Shown: positions 37,709-46,120, counted from the first letter of the stretch. The stretch is DNA of 64,000 nucleotides from Polyangia bacterium (GCA_030424595.1 JAUHWG010000014.1:1-64000); one strand, 5' to 3'. Numbers and translations: made by a program. Notes: generated from the letters alone by a model not told the origin.

Positions 37709-38082
37709 CAGGGGTTCGTCGGGGTCGGAGTATATCGATCGTTGGCGCGCGTGAGGGGCGATCCATCGCACGTGCGAGGGGCTCGCCGCGACGGCGAAGG
37801 CGCCGATGATCGGGGGCGAGCCCGCTTTCACGGGGAAGATCATCGACAACGAGGGGGCGCTGCGAGGATCGTTGGTCACACAAACGTCACAATCGCGGCT
37901 GAGATCGCCTTCTCTGTGGACAGATGTGGGGACGAGGCCGGGAAGATCCTGTGGATAACTCCGCGATGATGGCCTCTAGGCCAGCCTAGGCCCGGACTGG
38001 CCGCGACCCTCCGGGTCCGAGAGGCGGCCGGTCGGACCTGCCTTCGGGTCAGGCTCCTAGGTTCAGAGGGTAGACTGCGGAG
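37709..38082. promoter_or_regulatory. divergent intergenic region with a DnaA-box-like site
   Basis: This region separates the LTD/SNase operon (minus) from the YbjQ cluster (plus). It contains TGTGGATAA (37950-37958), the complement of a perfect consensus DnaA box, and about 30-35 bases to its left the partial matches TGTGGACAG and TGTGGGGAC. No AT-rich unwinding element or origin-linked gene is present, so the boxes may act as a regulatory or titration site or be chance. No promoter can be named with confidence. Confidence 0.35.
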
Positions 38083-38487
38083 GTGGCCCGCGACCCTGAG
38101 CGTCAGCGAGTGGACGAGCTCCTCGACCGTGTGACCCATGGGGAGGTCTCCGAGGCGGAGCGCGAGGAGCTGGCGCTCTACGTCGCCGATGACCCGCGCC
38201 TCGCCGAGGAGATCCGCGGCCGCGAGGACCAGGCCCGTCTCGGCGGCGAGTGGCTCGCCCGGGTCGCGGCCGACGATCGCCTGGTCAAGATCGAGAGCTC
38301 GACGCGCTCCAACGTCGAGCGGGGGGTCGGCCTGGCGCTCTTCCTCGGCGGCCTGCTGGTCTCCTTTGCGGCGCCCCTGACCGGCACGGTCGCGCTCTCC
38401 CTCGGCGTCCTGCTCCTCGCCTACTCGTTCACCCGGGTGCGCCTGGCGACCTACCGCGACGACCCCTACAAGGACATCCAACGATGA
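38083..38487 (+). CDS. small membrane protein with anti-sigma-like N-terminus
   Basis: This 134-residue protein starts with GTG. The first 75 residues are helical and charged, with a pattern like zinc-less anti-sigma or zf-HC2-type domains (VDELLDRVTHGEVSEAE, LALYVADDPRLAEEI). Two hydrophobic helices follow (about 84-118, GVGLALFLGGLLVSFAAPL and TVALSLGVLLLAYSF), then a short basic tail. The stop overlaps the next start (ATGA). A partner sigma factor is not adjacent, so the anti-sigma idea is weak. Confidence 0.7.
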   Translation: MARDPERQRVDELLDRVTHGEVSEAEREELALYVADDPRLAEEIRGREDQARLGGEWLARVAADDRLVKIESSTRSNVERGVGLALFLGGLLVSFAAPLTGTVALSLGVLLLAYSFTRVRLATYRDDPYKDIQR

Positions 38488-38867
38488 CGACGACACCTGC
38501 CCATCGCGCCGACGGGGCGCTCGTACCGAGGCCCCGCCCCGGAATGCTGATGACGACGACGGACGCGGTCGAGGGCCGTCGGATCCTCCAGACCCTCGGG
38601 CTCGTCCGCGGCAACACGGTCCGCACCCGCAGCGTCGGCACCGACATCCTCGCGAGCTTCCGCAACCTCGTCGGCGGCGAGGTCAACCGCTACACGGCGA
38701 TGCTCAGCCAGAGCCGCGAGCAGGCGCTCGACCGCCTCCAGGCGGAGGCCCTCTCGCTCGGCGCCAACGCGGTGGTCGGCCTCCGGATCACGACCTCGAC
38801 GGTGATGGCCGGCGCGGCGGAGATCCTGGCCTACGGCACGGCGGTCGTCCTCGACGAGGGGGGCTGA
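38484..38867 (+). CDS. YbjQ/DUF74 family heavy-metal-binding-domain protein
   Basis: This 127-residue cytoplasmic protein matches the YbjQ family. After a short tail, the domain shows MLMTTTDAVEGRRILQTLG, GNTVRTRSVGTDILASFRN, GGEVNRYTAMLSQSREQALD and GANAVVGLRITTSTVM. The family is a pentamer of unknown function, sometimes called heavy-metal-binding. Translation is coupled to the upstream membrane protein and the DUF2804 gene follows four bases after its stop, so the three form one unit. Confidence 0.88.
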   Translation: MTTTPAHRADGALVPRPRPGMLMTTTDAVEGRRILQTLGLVRGNTVRTRSVGTDILASFRNLVGGEVNRYTAMLSQSREQALDRLQAEALSLGANAVVGLRITTSTVMAGAAEILAYGTAVVLDEGG

Positions 38868-38871
38868 GGCG

Positions 38872-39945
38872 ATGGCTCGACCGGTCCGCCCGCTCCTGCC
38901 GACCCCGCCCGCCTGGGTCCGCGACGGTCGCTTTGAGCTCGGCACCTTCGCCGGGCCGCTGACCGAGGTGAACCCGCTCGACGCCGAGTTCGGCTCGCGC
39001 AGGCTTCGGCCCTTCAAGCGGATGCGGCTGAAGGAGTGGCAGCACTTCGCGGTCGTGAGCGACGAGTGGTACCTCTCGCTCGCGCTCTTTGACGCGAAGT
39101 GGCTCGCCCTCGCCCAGATCTGTCTCTTCGACCGGGTCCGCGGGCGGACCCTCTTCTACGAGCGGCGGGTGCTGCCCTGGCGCCTTCGCCTGCCGGCGAC
39201 CCTCGCCGCGGGGCGGGTCGGGGTCTCGGCCGGCGGCCTCGAGCTGGCCTTCGAGAACCACCTCGGGGCGCCCGAGCGGGGGGAGCATCGGCTCCGCTTT
39301 GACGTCCGCGGGGGCCGAGACCTGCCGCCGGCGAGCGGACGCTTCACGCTCTTCGAGCCGCTCGCCCCGGCAGCCGACGCGGTGACGCCGATCGTCGTCT
39401 CGCTGCCCTTGCCCGGCGGCGGCGCCCTCTACTCCCACAAGTGCGTGGTCCCCTGCGAGGGCAGCATGGTCGTCGGCGGCGAGACGGTCGAATTCCCGCG
39501 GGCGCGCAGCTACGCCCTGGTCGACGTCCACAAGGGGTTCTATCCCTGGGTGATGACATGGCACTGGGCGACCGCCGGCCACGTCGGCGAGGGCGGCGTG
39601 CGGGGCTTCAACCTGACCGACAACCAGGTGGTCGATCAGGAGCGCTACAACGAGAACTGCCTCTGGGCGGACGGCGGGATCCACCTCCTGCCGCCGGTGC
39701 GCTTCGCGATCGACGGCGGGGTCGCGGCGGTCGGCAAGCCGTGGCGGATCCAGGACGATCGCGGCCAGGTCGACCTCGTCTTCGTCCCCGAGGCCGTGCG
39801 GACCGTCGACATCAACGCGGGGATCCTGCGCTCACGCTACCGCGGGCCCTTCGGCGCCTTTCAGGGGACGATCCGAGCCGGCGAGGGTGACGTGAAGGTC
39901 GACGGATGGTTCGGCATGTGCGAGGACTTCTACCTGCGGGCGTGA
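38872..39945 (+). CDS. DUF2804 family protein
   Basis: This 357-residue protein matches the DUF2804 family over its length. Recognisable points are FKRMRLKEWQHFAVVSDEWY near 50-70, SHKCVVPCEGSMVVGG near 185, the DVHKGFYPWVMTWHWATAGH signature and the closing GWFGMCEDFYLRA. Many members look like carotenoid-hydratase-type beta-barrel lipid proteins, but the function is not established. There is no signal peptide. It is the third gene of a tightly packed plus-strand unit. Confidence 0.88.
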   Translation: MARPVRPLLPTPPAWVRDGRFELGTFAGPLTEVNPLDAEFGSRRLRPFKRMRLKEWQHFAVVSDEWYLSLALFDAKWLALAQICLFDRVRGRTLFYERRVLPWRLRLPATLAAGRVGVSAGGLELAFENHLGAPERGEHRLRFDVRGGRDLPPASGRFTLFEPLAPAADAVTPIVVSLPLPGGGALYSHKCVVPCEGSMVVGGETVEFPRARSYALVDVHKGFYPWVMTWHWATAGHVGEGGVRGFNLTDNQVVDQERYNENCLWADGGIHLLPPVRFAIDGGVAAVGKPWRIQDDRGQVDLVFVPEAVRTVDINAGILRSRYRGPFGAFQGTIRAGEGDVKVDGWFGMCEDFYLRA

Positions 39946-40002
39946 GCGGCCTCGTCGGCGTCCGCCACCGCTCTCGGTGGCGAACCAGGCCTCGCTCCCC
40001 GG

Positions 40003-41490
40003 TCAATAGGCGACCGTGAAGCGCTCGCGGGACCGACGGCCGTGCTCGGCCTCGTCGATCACGGCTACGGCGAGATCCTCGATCGAGATCGCCGAGCGCC
40101 CCTCCGCGTCCACCAGTAATTCGTCCGTTCCTGCGCGGTAGCGGCCAGTACGGGCGCCTGGGGCCAGCTGCGCAGGCGGGCTGAGATAGGTCCAGTCGAC
40201 GCGGGTCTCGGCGCGCAGCGCCTCGTGTTGCACGGCGCTGGCGACCCCGATCGGCCGGAGCTCGGCGGGCAGGTAGCGGGCGTCGTCGAGGAGGAGCGTC
40301 CCGCCTGACCCGGGGGTGCGCAGCGTCGCGGCTCCGCCGACGACGAGGAGGCGCGCGTCGGTGCGGGCCAGGCCGGCGAGCAGCCCCGCGGTGGTCGTGA
40401 GGGTCGCCTCGTCCTGCCCCGGGATCGGCCGGATCGCGCTGATCACCACGTCGGCGGCCGCGCCTAGCCTGGCCACATCTTCGGCGTTGCCGGCATCCCC
40501 GACGCACCCGCGCGCGGCGGGGGGAAGCTCATCGAGCTGCGCTTCTTCCCGGACCACGGCGGTGACCTCGTGGCCCCGAGCGAGGGCTTCGGCGACGACG
40601 CGCTCTCCGACCTTGCCCCGGGCGCCGAGCACGGTGATGCTCAGCCTCCGCGGGGGAGCGGCCCTTCGCGGGTCCCCGCTCGTCACCGCCGCGAGGTGGC
40701 GGGCAAAGGAGTCGTCCACCGCCCGGCGACCGCCTCCGAGGATGTCGCGGCCCCAGGTGTAGCCGAGCACGTCGTCAAAGCCGTACTCGGCGAGCCGCTC
40801 GCGCATCGCGATCACATCGCCCGTACGCATCGGCACGAGGTTGGGGTAGCTGTACATGAAGGAGACGTGGCGGCGATCGAGGGCGACCTGGAGCGCGTCG
40901 CCCGAGAAGAGCGCGCCTCCGGGCCGGGGACCGCGGGCCCAATGCAGCGCGGTGCTGCCCTCAAAGTGTCCGCCGCAGCGGATCAAGGTGACGTCCTTCG
41001 ACAGGCGCCGCTGATCCCCAGACCACAGCTCGATGGCGGGGTGGGGCCGCTGGATCCACCCGCGATCGGCCTCGTGCAGGAGGATCGGCGCGCCGCCGAG
41101 GGCGTCGCTGAACTCCACCATCGCCGCGTAGAAGTGGGGGTGGGAGACGATGATCCAGTCGAGCCCGCCCCTCGCCTTGATCGCGGCGATGGCCTCGTCG
41201 GTGATGAGCGGGAGGCTCTCCCAGAGGATGTTGCCGGCGTCCGTCTGGAGCAGGAGCGCGCGCTGGTCGATGGCGAAGGCCGGCGTCACCCCGAGCGCGA
41301 GCATTCCTGCGTCCTCTTCGATCCGGACCGCGTGCCCCTCGCGAAGCTCCTCGAGGTCGGTCCAACGCTGCCCCCCCCAGCCGACGTACTGGCGCTCGTC
41401 TTCACAGATGGCGCAGCGGGCCGGGGGCTCCTCGGAGGCGGCGTACTGGGTCCCACAGGTCCTACAGATGTGTTTCTTCGTGGTCTTCAT
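40003..41490 (-). CDS. fusion: zinc ribbon / metallo-beta-lactamase fold / NAD(P)-binding (NmrA-like)
   Basis: This is a 495-residue cytoplasmic fusion protein. A short zinc ribbon (Cys9, Cys12, Cys26, Cys29) leads into a metallo-beta-lactamase-like domain (about 45-265). The usual HxHxDH is altered to SHPHFYAAM (116-124), while CGGHFEGS (172-179) and FSGDAL (195-200) remain. The second half (about 284-495) is a Rossmann-fold NAD(P)-binding domain of the NmrA/YwnB kind, beginning TVLGARGKVGERV (287-299). The ATG at 41490 has AGGAGAG upstream. It is divergent from a LysR regulator, its likely controller. The two halves are normally separate proteins. Confidence 0.85.
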   Translation of the reverse strand: MKTTKKHICRTCGTQYAASEEPPARCAICEDERQYVGWGGQRWTDLEELREGHAVRIEEDAGMLALGVTPAFAIDQRALLLQTDAGNILWESLPLITDEAIAAIKARGGLDWIIVSHPHFYAAMVEFSDALGGAPILLHEADRGWIQRPHPAIELWSGDQRRLSKDVTLIRCGGHFEGSTALHWARGPRPGGALFSGDALQVALDRRHVSFMYSYPNLVPMRTGDVIAMRERLAEYGFDDVLGYTWGRDILGGGRRAVDDSFARHLAAVTSGDPRRAAPPRRLSITVLGARGKVGERVVAEALARGHEVTAVVREEAQLDELPPAARGCVGDAGNAEDVARLGAAADVVISAIRPIPGQDEATLTTTAGLLAGLARTDARLLVVGGAATLRTPGSGGTLLLDDARYLPAELRPIGVASAVQHEALRAETRVDWTYLSPPAQLAPGARTGRYRAGTDELLVDAEGRSAISIEDLAVAVIDEAEHGRRSRERFTVAY

Positions 41491-41589
41491 GGTTCTCTCC
41501 TGGGTCGGAGAGGAGCATGAAGTGTTGACCTGTGGTTTTGAATGGATCAATAATCACAACTCTGTTGACTGAGAGTGAAGAGTGGGCCG
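41491..41589. promoter_or_regulatory. divergent LysR / target promoter region
   Basis: This 99-base spacer is AT-rich compared with its surroundings. TGTTGAC occurs twice in the same orientation (41523-41529 and 41563-41569), 40 bases or about four helical turns apart. Between them is GAATGGATCAATAATCACAA. LysR regulators typically bind such divergent spacers at T-N11-A sites, so this is the probable operator for both the fusion gene and the regulator. Confidence 0.5.
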
Positions 41590-42483
41590 ATGGACCAGAT
41601 GACCGCGCTGAGGGTGTTCCGCCGCGCCGCCGAGCTCGGCAGCTTCGCCGCCGCCTCTCGCGACCTCCGCCTCTCTCCCGCCGCTGTGAGCAAGAACATC
41701 AGCGAGCTCGAGGCCCACGTCGGCGCTCGGCTCTTCCATCGGACGACGCGACGGATGAGCCTGACCGAGGCCGGGAGCGTCTACTACGAGCGGGTCCGGG
41801 GGGTGCTCGACGACCTCGCCGACGCCGATCGAGCGCTCGGTTCGATGCTGGACTCGCCCCGCGGTCGCCTGCGTGTCAGCGCGCCGATGACCCTCACGCT
41901 GACCAGCCTATCCGGGGCGCTGCCGAGCTTCCTCGAGCGATACCCGGAGCTCGCGCTCGACCTTCACCTCGACGATCGCCGGGTGAACATCGTCGAGGAG
42001 GGGTTCGACCTGGCCCTGCGGGGGAGCGACAAGCTGCGGGACTCGAGCCTCGTCGCCCGGAGGTTGACGACCCTGACCCACGTCCTGTGCGCCTCACCCT
42101 CGTACTTCGAGCGGTACGGGGAGCCCGCGTCGCCCGAGGAGCTGACGGCCCATCGCTGCGTCCAGTTCAGCCTCTCCGATCACGCGAACACCTGGACCTT
42201 CAAGAGGGGCAAGCGGGCGAGCGAGGTCGCGGTCGACGGGCCCTACAAGGTGACCTCGAGCATCGCCGTCCGCGACGCTCTGCGGGCGGGCTACGGGATC
42301 AGCCTGATCCCCAAGAGATACGTGATCGAAGACCTGAGGGCGGGGCGGCTCCGCACCGCCCTTGACGACTGGTCCTGCGATGAGACCAGGATCTACGCGG
42401 TCTATCCCTCCCGCCGATATCTCGTCTCGAAGGTGCGGGTGTTCCTCGACTTCCTCATCGAGCACTTCGGCGAAGAGCTGTGA
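41590..42483 (+). CDS. LysR-family transcriptional regulator
   Basis: This 297-residue regulator is a full-length LysR protein. The winged helix-turn-helix is at residues 1-60 (LRVFRRAAELGSFAAASRDL, LSPAAVSKNISELEAHVGAR, LFHRTTRRMSLTEAG). The effector-binding domain follows, with GRLRVSAPMTL, FDLALRGSDKLRDSSLVAR and DALRAGYGISLIPKRYV. The C-terminus IYAVYPSRRYLVSKVRVFLDF is of the CrgA/AaeR branch. The ATG at 41590 is taken; a GTG five codons upstream is possible. It is divergent from the MBL/NAD-binding fusion and most likely regulates it. Confidence 0.93.
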   Translation: MDQMTALRVFRRAAELGSFAAASRDLRLSPAAVSKNISELEAHVGARLFHRTTRRMSLTEAGSVYYERVRGVLDDLADADRALGSMLDSPRGRLRVSAPMTLTLTSLSGALPSFLERYPELALDLHLDDRRVNIVEEGFDLALRGSDKLRDSSLVARRLTTLTHVLCASPSYFERYGEPASPEELTAHRCVQFSLSDHANTWTFKRGKRASEVAVDGPYKVTSSIAVRDALRAGYGISLIPKRYVIEDLRAGRLRTALDDWSCDETRIYAVYPSRRYLVSKVRVFLDFLIEHFGEEL

Positions 42484-42694
42484 GGCCAGCCCCGGGCCGC
42501 ATCGGCTGGGCTTCTCTTCTCGCCCGGGTCTTCGCCGTCGACGTGACGGTCTGCTCGCCGAGTGCACCAGGTCCTCGCCGCCGCGGGTCACGACGCCGAC
42601 GACCTCGACCCCGACCCCGCGCTCGCAGCTTGCGTCCAGGATTCGCTGCGAGGCCCGCACCTCGCCGCCGTCGCGCCGTCCGTCCCCGGTTCTT

Positions 42695-43246
42695 TCAGCT
42701 CCTCGCCTCGTAATCGTTCTGGGCGTGAGGGTCGCTCTTCGGCGCCAGGAGGTACTCGATGTGCTCGGGATCGTGCAGGTTGGCGAGATCGTAGGCAGGG
42801 TCGCCAGCGGCAAACACCCAACCTGGTACGTCTCGGTCTAGCGTATCCCACCGGTGGTAGGCGACGACTTTGGGTCGCCCGTCCAGGGTCGTAACCCATA
42901 GGCATTCGGCGTAGAGAAACGCCTCTTCGGGAGGGTTCGGCGCCGAGCAGTACGCGGCGAAGACAGCATCTGCCTGATTCTCCAGAGTGTACTCGCTCAC
43001 TTTATAGAGGTGACGAGCCCTGGCCACCTGGGGCACGAGCGCATACATCTTCTCCTGCATGGGAGTTAGAGGTCCTCTGCGCGGCCGGAGATGAAAACGA
43101 ATGCCCGGCACGACCGAACGGGCCGCCAACTCCTCAAACAGGCTGTTGTAGCGAGCGGGGTCGGCCTCCCGCATGGCGTCGAGGGCCTGACGTTCGAGAT
43201 CAAAGCATTCGCGCACGAATTCCACAGCTTGGCTGATGTCTTTCAT
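42695..43246 (-). CDS. hypothetical protein, possible NTF2-like fold
   Basis: This 183-residue protein has real protein composition and a normal ATG start (MKDISQAVEFVRECFDLERQ). The first half is helical; the second half shows beta-rich stretches (FLYAECLWVTTLDGRPKVVAYHRWD) and ends in an acidic tail. No signal peptide is seen. I do not recognise a family; the layout would fit an NTF2-like or immunity-type protein, but that is a guess. The 211 bases between it and the LysR gene contain no gene I can support. Confidence 0.6.
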   Translation of the reverse strand: MKDISQAVEFVRECFDLERQALDAMREADPARYNSLFEELAARSVVPGIRFHLRPRRGPLTPMQEKMYALVPQVARARHLYKVSEYTLENQADAVFAAYCSAPNPPEEAFLYAECLWVTTLDGRPKVVAYHRWDTLDRDVPGWVFAAGDPAYDLANLHDPEHIEYLLAPKSDPHAQNDYEARS

Positions 43247-43319
43247 GGTCTCTTTCGCGCATTGTACAGCGGACCCGTGCCCCGCAAACAAGCTTCTCAG
43301 GCGACTCCTCTTCAGCCCT

Positions 43320-43490
43320 GCGATAGAACGAGAGGCCGCCGTAGGGCTCGTGGAGACCGACCTGCTGCGCCTTTCTCGGGCCGGGTATCGGTGCAGGGCT
43401 CGTCCTCGATCCCGCGCTCGTAGGGGGAGGTCAAGCGTGGCCCGGTAGTCGTTGATCGTGTCGATGCAGGTCGCCGCTGCCGTGCCAGAA
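43320..43490 (-). pseudogene. frameshifted remnant of CAP-domain secreted protein
   Basis: The minus strand reads TCIDTINDYRATLDLP, then after a one-base shift PYERGIEDEPCTDT, and in a third frame VGLHEPYGGL. Intact myxobacterial CAP (SCP/PR1-like) proteins have the order C-x-x-x-IN-x-YRATLGLP...C-x-D...AHG-x-FG. The pieces match that order but lie in different frames, so this looks like a decayed copy. No start or signal is visible. Confidence 0.4.
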
Positions 43491-43520
43491 GCTCGTCGAA
43501 GTGGGCTACCCTCGGCCTCG

Positions 43521-43826
43521 ATGCACATCGTCCACGTCCATGTCCACGTGAAGCCTGCGAGCGTCGAAGCCTTCATCGCGGCTACCCGGGCGAACGCCCG
43601 TGAGAGCGTCCAGGAGCCCGGGATCGCCCGTTTCGACGTGGTCCAGGCCAAGGATGACCCGTGCCGCTTTGTCCTCGTCGAGGCCTACCTGTCGGCGGAG
43701 GATCCTGCCCGTCACAAGGCGACGGAGCACTACAAGAGCTGGCGGGCGACGGTCGCGGAGATGATGGCCGAGCCGCGCTCGGCGACCGTCTATGCCGAGG
43801 TGTTCCCGGACCAAGGCGGCTGGTGA
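43521..43826 (+). CDS. LsrG-like antibiotic biosynthesis monooxygenase (ABM) domain protein
   Basis: This 101-residue ferredoxin-fold protein belongs to the ABM superfamily and is closest in pattern to LsrG, the enzyme that isomerises phospho-AI-2. It shares the V-x-V-KP-x-x-V-x-x-FI opening, the N-A-x-x-S-x-x-EPG-x-x-RFDV block, VLVEAY, HKATEHYKSW and the closing P(R)SATVYAEVFP. Most ABM proteins act as dimers on small aromatic or ketone substrates. Its TGA overlaps the ATG of an iron alcohol dehydrogenase (TGATG). Relation to AI-2 is inferred. Confidence 0.85.
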   Translation: MHIVHVHVHVKPASVEAFIAATRANARESVQEPGIARFDVVQAKDDPCRFVLVEAYLSAEDPARHKATEHYKSWRATVAEMMAEPRSATVYAEVFPDQGGW

Positions 43827-44986
43827 TGGACTTCGAGTTCGCGACCGCAGACCGGATCCGCTTTGGCGTCGGCGCGGCCTCCGAGATAGGCTCGCTCGCG
43901 GCGAGCTTGGGCGGGCGAGTGTTGTTGGTCACGGGCTCGCAGCCGCAGCGCTTTCCCGGCGTGATCCAGGCCCTGCGGGCCGCTGGCCTCAAGCTGACCA
44001 GCTTTGCGGTGGTCGGAGAGCCGACGACGAGGTCCGTGATCGAGGGCGTCGCCGTCGCTCGGCAGGCCGGCTGCGACTGTGTGGTCGGGCTCGGCGGAGG
44101 CTCCGCGCTCGACGCGAGCAAGGCGATCGCAGCCTTGATGACCAACCCAGGCGAGCCGCTGGACTACCTCGAGGTGGTGGGCCGGGGAGAGCCGCTCACC
44201 GCCGCGCCGGCGCCCACCATCGCCGTGCCGACGACCGCGGGGACCGGCTCTGAGGTCACCCGCAACGCGGTGCTCCTGGTCGAAGAGGAGAACGTCAAGG
44301 TCAGCCTGCGCTCGCCGAAGATGCTCCCCGACGTCGCGCTCGTCGACCCCTTGCTGACCCAGACGATGTCCCCCGCGCTGACGGCGGAGTGTGGCCTCGA
44401 CGCGCTCACCCAGGTGATCGAGCCCTTCGTCTCGAACCGGGCCAACCCGCTGACCGACAGCCTCTGCCGCGAGGGGATCCGCCGGGGCGCCGCGGGCCTG
44501 CGCCGGGCCTGGGCCGACGGCGACGATCTCGAGGCCCGGACCGACATGGCCCTGACCAGCCTCTTCGGCGGTCTCGCCCTCGCCAACGCCAAGCTCGGGG
44601 CGGTCCACGGCTTCGCGGGCCCGCTCGGCGGCATGTTCCCGGCGCCGCACGGGGCCGTCTGCGCGTCCCTTCTGCCCCGCGTCGTCGCCGTCAACGTCCG
44701 GGCCTTGCGGGGGCGGGGAGGCGGGGAGGCGGCGGCGGTGCTAGGCCGCTACCGTGAGATCGCGGCGCTCCTGACCGGTCGCGCGGCGGCGCGGGTCGAA
44801 GACGGCGTCGTCTGGCTGGAGCAGCTCGTGTCCGAGCTGGAGATCCGCCCCCTCAGCGCCTACGGGGTCCGCGAGGCCGACTTTACCCGGATCATCGACA
44901 AGGCCGGCCGCTCGAGCAGCATGAAGGGCAATCCTGTCGCCCTGACAGACGGCGAGCTGCGCGAGATCCTGAGCGCGGCGCTTTAA
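43826..44986 (+). CDS. iron-containing alcohol dehydrogenase
   Basis: This 386-residue group III dehydrogenase reduces an aldehyde or ketone, or oxidises an alcohol, with NAD(P). The nucleotide site is in CVVGLGGGSALDASKAIAAL, followed by PTTAGTGSEVTRNAV. The metal site has Asp in CGLDALTQVIEPF and His in GAVHGFAGPLGG and PAPHGAVCASLLP. The second ligand, normally His in DALTH, is Gln here; related subfamilies share this. Translation is coupled to the LsrG-like gene. The likely substrate is the product or precursor of that protein. Confidence 0.93.
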   Translation: MDFEFATADRIRFGVGAASEIGSLAASLGGRVLLVTGSQPQRFPGVIQALRAAGLKLTSFAVVGEPTTRSVIEGVAVARQAGCDCVVGLGGGSALDASKAIAALMTNPGEPLDYLEVVGRGEPLTAAPAPTIAVPTTAGTGSEVTRNAVLLVEEENVKVSLRSPKMLPDVALVDPLLTQTMSPALTAECGLDALTQVIEPFVSNRANPLTDSLCREGIRRGAAGLRRAWADGDDLEARTDMALTSLFGGLALANAKLGAVHGFAGPLGGMFPAPHGAVCASLLPRVVAVNVRALRGRGGGEAAAVLGRYREIAALLTGRAAARVEDGVVWLEQLVSELEIRPLSAYGVREADFTRIIDKAGRSSSMKGNPVALTDGELREILSAAL

Positions 44987-45016
44987 CACTTCGCGGCGGC
45001 GGGATACTCTGCGCGC

Positions 45017-46120
45017 GTGAACGACCCCGGAGCGCGACCTGTGGAGGACCTTCAGACGACCGCGGCTGAGGGCCCGCCAGCAGATCCATCGCGGCCGCGA
45101 CGTGATGGCCTGCAGAGCGCGGCTGCGGTGATCACCTCGCTGCTCGGGGTCGCCTACGTGCTCTGGGTGGCCCGCGGATTTCTCATCCCCTTCGCCCTCG
45201 GGGGTCTGATAGCGATCGCCTTCAGCCCGCTCGCCGCGAGGATCGAGCGCTCGCGCCTGGGCGCGCCTTGGATCTCCGCCGTGCTCGCCTTTCTCATGCT
45301 CGGCGGGATCGTCGGGATCGTCGGGACGATCGGCTACCTCGGGGTGGACGAGGTCTCCAGCGCGTACCCAGAGTACGCGCGGCAGCTCTCGGAGATCGTC
45401 GACGAGCTGAGCCGGGCCGCTGGCGTCAGCCTCGAGGAGCGCAAAAAGCTGAGCGGGGACATGGTCCTCTCATCGCAGTCCTTCGCGCTCCTGCGGCGGG
45501 TCGGCGCCTCGTCGATCGGCTTTGTCACCGGCTCGGCGCTGACCCTGCTCTTCCTCTTCTTCTTCGTCGTCAACCGCCAGACCTTCGCCCGCAAGGTCCA
45601 CCAACTCCTCGTGAGCCAGGGCTTTGCGGAGGACGAGTCGGACGAGACCCTCGCCACGATCACGACGACGATGACCCGCTACATCTGGCTCAAGACCGCG
45701 ATCTCGGCGATCACCGGGCTCCTCTTCGGGCTCGCCGCCTGGATCGGGGGTACCCCCTTTCCGGTGTTTTGGGGGTTCATCGCCTTCTCATTTAACTACG
45801 CGCCCTCGGTGGGGCCGATCATCGCCGCGGTCGTCCCGATCATCCTCACCCTCCTGGTCGTCAAGCCGCTCGGGGTCGCGATCGGCGTGTCGCTCGTTCT
45901 CGGCGCGATCCAGCTGATCTCGGGGTCGATGATCGAGCCGAAGATCCTCGGCGATGAGCTCGACCTCAACATCGTCACAGCCTTCCTGGCGCTGCTCTTT
46001 TGGGGGCTGGTCTGGGGCCCCGTCGGGATGCTCCTCGGGATCCCGCTCACGGCCATGATCCAGCTCATCCTCCGCTGTAGCCGTCGGGCCGCGCCGATCG
46101 CTGAGCTGATGGGTAGCTAG
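45017..46120 (+). CDS. AI-2E family transporter (TqsA/PerM-like)
   Basis: This is a 367-residue inner-membrane protein with about seven to eight helices. It fits the AI-2E transporter family: an N-terminal helix pair (ALGVAYVLWVARGFLIPFALGG type), a soluble loop, then GFVTGSALTLLFLFFFVVNR, WIGGTPFPVFWGFIAFSFNY, PSVGPIIAAVVPIIL, GSMIEPKILGDELDLN and WGLVWGPVGMLLGIPLTA. TqsA exports AI-2, but other members are Na+/H+ antiporters or of unknown role. It begins 30 bases after the iron ADH on the same strand. The chosen start is GTG. Confidence 0.92.
   Translation: MNDPGARPVEDLQTTAAEGPPADPSRPRRDGLQSAAAVITSLLGVAYVLWVARGFLIPFALGGLIAIAFSPLAARIERSRLGAPWISAVLAFLMLGGIVGIVGTIGYLGVDEVSSAYPEYARQLSEIVDELSRAAGVSLEERKKLSGDMVLSSQSFALLRRVGASSIGFVTGSALTLLFLFFFVVNRQTFARKVHQLLVSQGFAEDESDETLATITTTMTRYIWLKTAISAITGLLFGLAAWIGGTPFPVFWGFIAFSFNYAPSVGPIIAAVVPIILTLLVVKPLGVAIGVSLVLGAIQLISGSMIEPKILGDELDLNIVTAFLALLFWGLVWGPVGMLLGIPLTAMIQLILRCSRRAAPIAELMGS

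Noticed and set aside
37920..37970. Possible chromosome origin because of the DnaA-like boxes
   Set aside because: Only one perfect box, no AT-rich unwinding region and no dnaA, dnaN, rpmH or gidA nearby.
42500..42694. Possible formyltransferase-like fragment (VEVVGVVTRGGEDLVHS) on the minus strand
   Set aside because: Only a short stretch resembles a protein, with no motif or boundary that would support a family.
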